Assembly (NCBI GenBank): GCA_021234155.1
Contig: JAJEKV010000109.1
Location: 342,252-406,251, forward strand
Length of the DNA: 64,000 nucleotides
Source of the DNA: Isoetes taiwanensis
Lineage: Eukaryota; Streptophyta; Lycopodiopsida; Isoetales; Isoetaceae
Direction of reading: 5' to 3'
The notes beneath the pieces are model-generated. The model was not told the DNA's origin and searched no databases. It saw nothing but the letters and a program-made list of their open reading frames with translations. Positions within the stretch are counted from its first letter, which is position 1. Each line of letters opens with the position of its first letter. Below, one piece after another: positions 57,507 to 64,000 of this stretch. A program made the translations under genes and the position numbers.

Positions 57507-59264
57507 GGTGTAGTCACGGACCTCTCGGAGAAATTGATGTCGACGGGATTGTCGCTTGGCTTGAGAGAGCGTGGCGTCCTCTGGTGGAAGAGCGCCTGTA
57601 AGGAGATACTGCTGAAAGTCGTGAAACCAATGTGGGGTTGCCGTGACCAGAAAGAGTTGAGCGTCAGGAAAGGCGTCTGAGACTCCAGTGGAGGGATCAT
57701 CTGTGTGGATGCGTGCAAATAATCCGGGACAACATGAGATTTGCCTGCCTTGTGAACAATTTCAAAAGGTGCAAATTCTTGCAGAAGGAGGACCCAACGA
57801 GCAATGCGGCCCGTGGGCGTGGATTTGTTGATCAAATAAAGAAGTGCTTGGTGGTCAACAAAGAATTTGATCGACCTTTAAAAGATAGTGGACGAGGCGT
57901 TGGACCTGAAAAATTAAACCCAAGGCTTCACGCTCTTTTGAAGTAGTTGCACTCGGCGTGAATTGAGTTTTTTTGGTGGCCCGATCGGTTTGGTTTGTCG
58001 ATTAATGCGCATCATATTCTTGAGAAAGAACGGCTCAATAGCAAACGCCGGAGACATCTACATGGGCGTGAAAGGGCTTGTCCCATTGAGGAGGAACAAG
58101 CTGGGGCCGAGTAAGTAAAAGCTTCAAGCTGTTGGAAGCGACATCCGCTGGGAATTCCAAGCCCGGTGGATTCATCACCCGTGAGTTTATGAATGGGATC
58201 ACGCAATGGTGCAAGTCGGGAATGAAGGTGGAGTAATAATTGACCTTACCCGGGGAAAGAGCGTGTCTCCTTGATATTGGCTGGTGCTTGAGCCTTGAGC
58301 ACACAACCGATTTTGGCGGGATCCGTGGTGATACACCTTTCTTCGACAACGTGTCCTAACGAGAACACGAAGTGGCGCAAAAGGTGCATTTCTCGGGATT
58401 GAGACTAATTGGGACTCATCACATTTCACGAAAGACTAGTTCCAATTTATCCAAATGGTCAGCCATGGAACTGGAGGCGAGAGAAGTCATCTTGAAAAAT
58501 TTGCAAGAAGGGATTTTCCTTCATAAAATCATGAAAAGCCGAGAGCATGATGCGTTGAAATGTTGATGGAGAGTTTGATAATCCAAAGGGAACCACCTTG
58601 TAGGCAAAAAAAGTGCCCCACGGGGTGGTGAAAGTAGTCTTGAGTTGATCGGATTCTTTGATTGAGATCGATTGTAGCGAAAAAAAACCATCCATGAAGG
58701 AGTACATCTCATGTCCGGCCAACCTCTTCGAACACGGTGCGTGAAGGGAAGTGGAAAATGATCGCGCCCGTGGCTGATTTAGTTTTTAGGTAGTCCACGC
58801 AAACACGGATCGTTCCATTGTGTTTTGAGGGCAATGACAATGGGGCTCACCCATTAGAATGTTTGACCTCATAGATCAACCTTGCGGCAAGGAGTTTGTC
58901 AATTTACGCCTTGACGCGATCCGCGGAATTGGGGTTGAGCGATGCTTTGTCGTTGCTATCACGGGGCGTGCATCGGGTTGGTAGGAATGGTGAGTTCTCC
59001 CAAGGTTTTGTTGATCCCAGAAGGTCTCTGTAACTCGAGGCGAAAATGTGTTTGAACTTTTTGAAGAGGCGTGGCGGCCTGTTAAAATAGTCTGCGGAAG
59101 ATTTGCAACAGAATTGGACAGGTGATTGTTGCCCACGCCCACAATCTCGACTTGAAGTCCGAATATGTGGGATAACTTAAGGTGTCTTGGACAATATGAG
59201 CGCGAAGGTTGAAGCATGGCGGGATCGTGGCACTCTGCGTGGTGAAGAAGAGAGGTTCTTTGAG
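57500..59264 (-). pseudogene. G2 reverse transcriptase and RNase H, decayed
   Basis: In order on the minus strand: RT start pieces (SADRVKA, IDKLLAARLIYEV, about 58920-58870); EMYSFMDGF and ISIKESDQLKTTF, TPWGTFFAYKVVPFGLSNSP, then FLQIFQDDFS with the catalytic DD pair (58722-58459); the thumb with GKVNYYSTFIPDL (58349-58100); RNase H pieces (KPFHAHVDVSGV) and its end ARWVLLLQEFAPFEIVHKAGKSH (57835-57700). Many frame breaks, in contrast to the open protease and integrase on either side. Confidence 0.8.
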
Positions 59265-59286
59265 TTTCATCAAGCGAGAGGTTGCT

Positions 59287-60111
59287 TCATGACCGGCATG
59301 GACATCTACAGGATCTGCAGGAGGTTAAAAGATTCGAAAAGTGATCAACACGTTGAATTCGATTGCAAGGAGCCAGGTAAGGGTCAAGCAAAGCCGCCAC
59401 AGCCTGGTCCTGATCAAGAGTCATTTCTCCCCAAGGATCAGCATATTTGGGGTAGGATGACAGAGACAAACTCACAGGTGGAGCCTGAACTTGATAGATA
59501 TTCTGGGCGTCCTCAGAATCAGTGTCGGAGAGAGAGGGTTCAGCATTGTCGACCGAAATAATCTTACCGGTTTCCAAGTCCATAGTGGCATTGAGGTGAC
59601 CATCTGTGATGACTAACTGATCCGTGGCCCAGTAATGGATGCTCTTGGCCTGGCGGAGAAAAGGTCTGCCGACCAACATTTCATAATCACCTGGATCTTC
59701 TCCAGCCTTCCAAACACCGAATTCTAAGGGGAAGCGGAGATCACCAATGTTGATGTGAAGAAGAGGCGTGACGCCTTGAGGTCTCGTGATATGGCCATTA
59801 GCCAATTTGATGTCATATGGGGCACGATAGAGTTGTTTGATGCCCATTTGTTTGCGGAGTTTATCCGTGATGTGATTGACCGCGCTACCTCCGTCAATTT
59901 GAACATGATTGACTTGTTGATTGCCCACCGTGGCATGTACCGTGGGTGTAGAGGTAGCAACAGCCCCAACCAAAACGGTCGGGAGTGGGAACTGGTCCTT
60001 GAGAGCAGGACAGAGTTTCAAAATTGTTGCCAAACTTAAGGGAATTTTGATTTTTGCCAGGTCCTCTTGGAGTTCCAGAGGCACATGAGAAAAAGGATCT
60101 GCTGGATCCAC
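59287..60111 (-). CDS. G2 retropepsin-type protease (with gag tail)
   Basis: 274 open codons. An upstream part (PLELQEDLAKIKIPLSLATI) looks like the end of gag. The aspartic protease core follows: HVQIDGGSAVNHI with the active-site D73-G-G, a flap region with LANGHITRPQG, and the conserved EMLVGRPFLRQAK (residues 144-156). DGG in place of DTG/DSG is common in this gypsy branch. The enzyme matures the gag-pol polyprotein. The frame continues upstream in another phase with SQPPRSQTYPNIAAEVDLLK to about 60230, where LINE sequence begins. Confidence 0.8.
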   Translation of the reverse strand: MDPADPFSHVPLELQEDLAKIKIPLSLATILKLCPALKDQFPLPTVLVGAVATSTPTVHATVGNQQVNHVQIDGGSAVNHITDKLRKQMGIKQLYRAPYDIKLANGHITRPQGVTPLLHINIGDLRFPLEFGVWKAGEDPGDYEMLVGRPFLRQAKSIHYWATDQLVITDGHLNATMDLETGKIISVDNAEPSLSDTDSEDAQNIYQVQAPPVSLSLSSYPKYADPWGEMTLDQDQAVAALLDPYLAPCNRIQRVDHFSNLLTSCRSCRCPCRS

Positions 60112-60230
60112 GGGTGCTGGAGTGCGTGGTAATGAAGCAGCAACTTCTTTGAGTAGGTCAACCTCAGCAGCAATATTGGGATATGTCTGAGAGCGTGGAG
60201 GTTGAGATGTGGAAGGTGTATCTTGTCGTT

Positions 60231-61770
60231 AGGCACAACTCTATTAGTGGTCCACTGTGGAGGGAAGCCTTCTTGCAATGCTTTATTGAATAACGCCCTG
60301 AGGACAGGCACCAGTGGAGGCCCAACCCATTTCAGAAGTTCCGCCTGCATGCCATATAAATCTGCTTCCCTTCCATTAGCTAGACGTTGTAGGTCCATGA
60401 TGACATCCCCCTCTGTGATGACCAGAGCCATGCCTATCTGTGGAGGGACTGGTGTCCGGCCCTCGAGCGGGTCATAAAGCTGTTACAAATACTGTACCCA
60501 TTGCTCCGAGGTGATGGTCCCATGTGGGCTGTGCAGTTTTGCTCAAGACCCTTCTCCAGAATATCTTGGGGTGCCGGTCTAAGAGATCAAACATCTATTG
60601 CTGATGCTCTGCGAGGTATCTGGCTTTCTTGTTCTTGAGGAAGGAGCGGTAATGACTGATGACCTGTGGGCAGGAGGTGGGATCAGTGACTTGTCGGAGT
60701 TCACGTTTGAGCTCCCGACACTCATCATCGAACCATCTGTTGCGCGGGAAGGTGGCAATGCCCGAGGTTCGCCGTGAATGGCCTCTCCCAAAGCATCTCT
60801 CAGCAACTGTCAGACGCAGGTGAGTCAGCTGAACAGATTGTTGTTGAAGTGTGGGGAGTTGCAGCAATCCCGTCAGGTCATGCTTAAGCAGCTGGGCATA
60901 GGTCCCTGCACGGTCATAGTCCAGGCGCAGCTAGGGCACCTGGGGTGTTGAGGCAGTAGATGCACGGGGAGCTTGCCAATGGAGATCTGAGTCCACTTCC
61001 TCATCCTGAGTGTCTGTTCCAATGGAAAAATGGGTAACGAGGTGCAGATTCTGTTCCTCAACCAGCATATAATCCACCACACTGGAGCCGCCCCCTTGGT
61101 TCTCCTGTCTACAAGTGCAGCGGCTGGAAGATGGCCATTGTGCCAATCCGTTACAAATAACCAGGTCAAAGATACCATCCAGCAACAACAATTGCCTGCC
61201 ATAGCGCGAAATATGGTTGTCGTCTGATATCCTTGACCAAGCCACCTCTGCGGGGTTCAACTGCAAGACGTCCTCTGCCAGGGGCTCAAATTTTGGGACC
61301 TACTCGGTTCCTGTGCGTGCATTAAAGTCGCCAAGCAACATAACCTTGCCCAACTGTTTGTGCTGATGTATGTCATCATATAGATCGACATAGGGCTCCA
61401 ATCTATACACACCCGAATGAGTGTTATAAAAGTTGCTCTCGGCATGTGGGAAGTAGCATGCTGCTATGAAGAGGATGCTGCCACTGTCATGCTGCACGCG
61501 CACCCACAAGTAGCGATTGTACCTGTCTGTTTTGTGCAGCGAGACTGAGTGCCCCAAAGTTACACGATAGTAGTAGACAACCCATGCCATGCCTTGCACT
61601 TTTGTGCACTCATTGAACAGAAAAAATGCGGATATTTTTGGGAGGTTCGGCAGTTTGTGCCCTGCATGTAACCATGTTTCCATGAGGAAAATGCGATCCA
61701 TATCTGGTGCAATAGAGTTGACACTCTCCCCTTTCTGCTTAGGGAAACCCTGACAGTTCCAAGATACCAT
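60231..61770 (-). pseudogene. LINE ORF2: endonuclease and RT N-terminus
   Basis: Apurinic-type endonuclease: MVSWNCQG (61770), RIFLMETWLHAG with the catalytic Glu, VMLLGDFNARTG (about 61320-61355), then DYMLVEEQNLH (61050). A spacer region follows with NRWFDDECRELKRELR (60730-60690) and NGREADLYGMQAELLKWVG leading to FPPQWTTNRVVP at 60231. Three or four frameshifts. The endonuclease nicks target DNA to prime reverse transcription. It continues in 48452-47290. Confidence 0.85.
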
Positions 61771-62059
61771 CTGGAGGCACAGTTCCTATTTGTTGGCATT
61801 TGATATAGATGCTCGATGATGCATTTGTGGTTGCGGGGGGCGGTGTGCGGCGCTGGCGGCGATTTGGGGAAGCGATTGGGCGGCCGGGGCGAGGAGGTGC
61901 AATAGGGGTAGTGCGGTGGCGTAGCAAGAGTGGCGGCGGCTTGGCGCATTGCATCGGTGACCTCGGCAGTCTGGAGGCCTAAAATGCGAAGCTTACCTCC
62001 GGACCCGAACTGCGGCGCCCTCGGCCGGCGAGGCGTCCCTAGCGAGCGATTCTTTGTCG

Positions 62060-63035
62060 GCCGGGACTCTGTTGCATCGGGTAAGATCACGGTCGACATA
62101 CGAGGGGTAGTCCCCTTCAATTGCCTACTCGGCCTAAAAATTGCCTCCGCGCTTTTCGCGCCAATACGCCACCGTGAAGGTGACAGCGCCTAACGAAACG
62201 ATCGCGGTGTTGAGCCCCAAGGCGGCTTGCTCGACCAATGTGGACTGTAGTCTGAAATGCCATGCGAGATAGGATCTAATCCTGGATGCGCTTGGTGAGA
62301 TCCTCTCCTACCTCCTCTGAGAGTCCACGTACCACCACATTATGACGTCGGCGGCCCTGCCCTTGCCGCTCACTGAGTCGCGGGGCAACATTAGCTGTCC
62401 CAGCAGGTGAGGCATGTTGTGTGGAGTGTGTGGACTGTTCATAGCAAGGGCGATGTGGTGTGCGAGATATGGAGCAGGTGGTGTCTGTCTGCCTGTTTGG
62501 CGACTTGTGGAATGTGGGGCATGTGGGTTTGTCTGGCCCCATGTTGCGGCCTCTGTTGCTTGGAGTCGGGAGCCTAGCTCCTGTTGAAATCTCTGCTGCT
62601 TGGCCAACTCATTCGTGCACTGCCGTAATTGTTCATGTCCCTTTGCATGGAGTCCCTTGCCTTGCTGGGTAATGGTTGCCCGGAGCTCCTGTATCTCCTG
62701 ATCTTGTGTCTCAGCCCTGCTCTGTAAGGTTCTTAGCTCTGCCTGGCTGGTTTCGAAGGCGGCTCGGATGTTTTGTATTATGGTGGCAGACACCTCAGCT
62801 TCTGACTTGAGGCGGGAGATAGTTGTCACTATATCCTGTCAACACCCTGCTTGTCCCGTGCCATAGTCTTGATGGTGGTGAGGAGGGAATCCACGCGAGC
62901 TCGCAGGTCAGCAAGGCCCTGCGTATCCTGTTGCCTCTCAAAGTGTGCCAAGCGAAGCCCGTCTTCTAACTGCTGCATGCGGGTCTCCATCTCTGCAATC
63001 CGTTGCCTCTCTACTGCCAACTGTCTTTTGAGCAC
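62060..63035 (-). pseudogene. LINE ORF1 with coiled coil and RRM-like domain
   Basis: The minus strand begins LKRQLAVERQRIAEMETRMQ (63035-62829) and continues after a frame break at 62829 (IIQNIRAAFETSQAELRTLQ). Together they give a heptad-rich coiled coil. It ends in RRHNVVVRGLSEEVGEDLTK (about 62350-62290), the start of an RRM-like domain, then FTVAYWREKRGGNF-like sequence near 62140, as in L1 ORF1 C-terminal domains. Most plant LINEs instead have a zinc-knuckle ORF1. The 5' end looks truncated at about 63035. ORF1 proteins bind LINE RNA. Confidence 0.65.
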
Positions 63036-64000
63036 GTGGCAGTGTTGTTTACGTACCCGTATTTTATGTTTACATACATTAGGAGACTTTAGACATTAGG
63101 GAAATTATGGAATTGTAGTTTAAAAAAAAAAAACCTTTAAATCCGTTTACACAGACTTTTACCATCCAATGGACTTCATGCAAAGACCATTTTCAGATAC
63201 AATTGGCAGCCTTAGGTTAGAACAGGTGCCAACTAACCTAAGCCTTAATCTGGTTGCAAAGTATCAAAAATTTAATTCCATTAAATACTTTCAGAAGAAG
63301 TACAGTAATCATTTCTTGACTTTATATCCAAGACCACAAAATATATTGCCATTTGAGAATAAAAAAAGTATACTTTCAAAGTGATATCTGCTGTTGAAGC
63401 CATGTTGAAAGTTGATCTTGAATCATCCTTAGCTTTCATGCCGTGTAAACGAATAAAATATTGCATTTCTCACAACTTCAAAACAAAGAGCAAGAAGTTC
63501 GGTTACCTGCAGTAGAACCAAAGGACAGTTAGCCTTAAGAGGGTAAAAGCCTAAGCTACAAACAGGTAAGCTATGAACTTCTTGGGTTTAACACCCTTCA
63601 CCTTGATAGAAGTTTCCCTAAATGGGCCAAATATTTTGTTAGAATGCAAAATGAAAAAAATGTAAACAAATGTAGCTTTGCATTCTTGGTTTTCAAGATG
63701 AGTGCTTCCCATTAGTGGACCTGCTCCCAATCGTGAAGCATCATGCTCAACACACTTTATAATCCTTTAAAGCATTTAATAAATTATATCACCAGGTTAA
63801 CTACATCCAAATCTGGATTACATAGTCACCTTTAATGGCTTGACCTGTGGGACAGCATAATGGGTGGTGATAATTTTAGCAAATGAACATCATCAATTTA
63901 GTTCATGCAGTGAGCAGTAGATCTAAGTGAGCAGTAGATCTATCACTTCTGTGCATAAATGGCCTTAAGCATATCATAATGCAGCATTAATTTCAGAGAT
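63036..64000. other. Flank right of the LINE; nothing recognised
   Basis: AT-rich sequence with a 12-A run near 63122 and a 15-bp direct duplication of gagcagtagatct near 63912-63937. It does not continue the integrase found at the left border of the LINE, so the two LINE flanks do not match by eye. Confidence 0.35.

Larger units (their letters stand above)
51776..60230 (-). mobile_element. G2: Ty3-gypsy retrotransposon with extra 3' ORF and an antisense gene
   Basis: Minus-strand order: protease (60111-59287), decayed RT/RNase H (59264-57500), integrase (57506-56298), a 940-bp spacer holding a plus-strand ORF (55892-56158), a ~1,100-codon extra reading frame (55361-52248), polypurine tract (52377-52366) and 3' LTR (52365 to about 51776). 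The 5' LTR and most of gag are missing: the element begins abruptly at about 60230 against LINE sequence. Gypsy elements with an extra ORF after integrase are known in plants (env-like or unknown). The arrangement here with an opposed gene resembles maize Grande1. Confidence 0.8.
39363..63035 (-). mobile_element. L1-like LINE, split into three parts by later insertions
   Basis: Minus-strand parts 63035-60231, 48452-47290 and 40149-39363 follow each other in protein order: ORF1, endonuclease, RT N-terminus | RT core | C-terminal zinc region and 3' UTR. Together they amount to roughly 4.7 kb. The lower junction is exact. Removing E3 and one GTTGG copy joins TRLPN to LALAMAMGPQRLK in frame. The upper junction joins NRVVP to VFMNG, also in frame, although no target duplication is visible for that block. 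The 3' tail is a (tctat)n microsatellite (39363-39386) instead of poly(A). The element has several frameshifts and is inactive. Confidence 0.85.

Overview
This is eukaryotic nuclear DNA, almost certainly from a land plant with a large, repeat-rich genome. The basis is the mix of element families: a plant-type CACTA (En/Spm) transposase, Ty1-copia, several Ty3-gypsy lineages, an L1-like LINE, and one gene fragment with plant-like introns. There is no operon structure, no rRNA or tRNA gene that I can recognise, and only one piece of an ordinary host gene. The species cannot be fixed from the sequence.

Layout. 1-11942 is a head-to-tail satellite with a ~1.1 kb unit (about ten copies), ending in a scrambled edge (11943-13199). 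14281-22191 is a decayed CACTA element whose TNP2 transposase lies on the minus strand. Its right end, CTTGTAGTG at 22183-22191, sits in an intron of a minus-strand fructosamine/ketosamine-3-kinase-like gene, of which the N-terminal exons remain (22230-23232). 24690-26060 is a minus-strand Ty1-copia remnant. 26196-30100 holds dispersed repeats and an old LINE fragment. 30110-36758 is a plus-strand Ty3-gypsy pol whose first domain is an extra RNase H placed before the reverse transcriptase, followed by a long LTR-like region. 36759-37046 is an isolated LTR, 37047-38640 a purine-rich repeat tract, and 38649-39352 a chromovirus-type integrase fragment.

From 39363 to 63035 the window is a nest. 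An L1-like LINE on the minus strand is broken into three parts (63035-60231, 48452-47290, 40149-39363). One break is a clean LTR-retrotransposon insertion (E3, 40150-47289, target duplication GTTGG). A second, related element sits inside E3 (E4, 42237-46539, target duplication ATGGT, LTRs identical by eye). The other break is an 11.8 kb block (48453-60230). It holds an LTR-like fragment related to the 34-36 kb region and a large minus-strand Ty3-gypsy element (G2). G2 has protease, decayed RT/RNase H, open integrase, a ~1,100-codon extra 3' reading frame and an LTR.

The most interesting feature is inside G2. Between the integrase and the extra 3' ORF, on the opposite strand, lies an 88-codon cysteine- and tryptophan-rich ORF (55892-56158). 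It has a palindromic G-box and TATA box upstream and a ladder of three short hairpins at exactly 26-nt spacing downstream. It looks like an antisense passenger gene of the retrotransposon. Also notable are twin hairpins with compensatory changes in two LTR-like copies, a microhomology-type gag chimera in E4, and the unusual RNase H-RT domain order near 30 kb.
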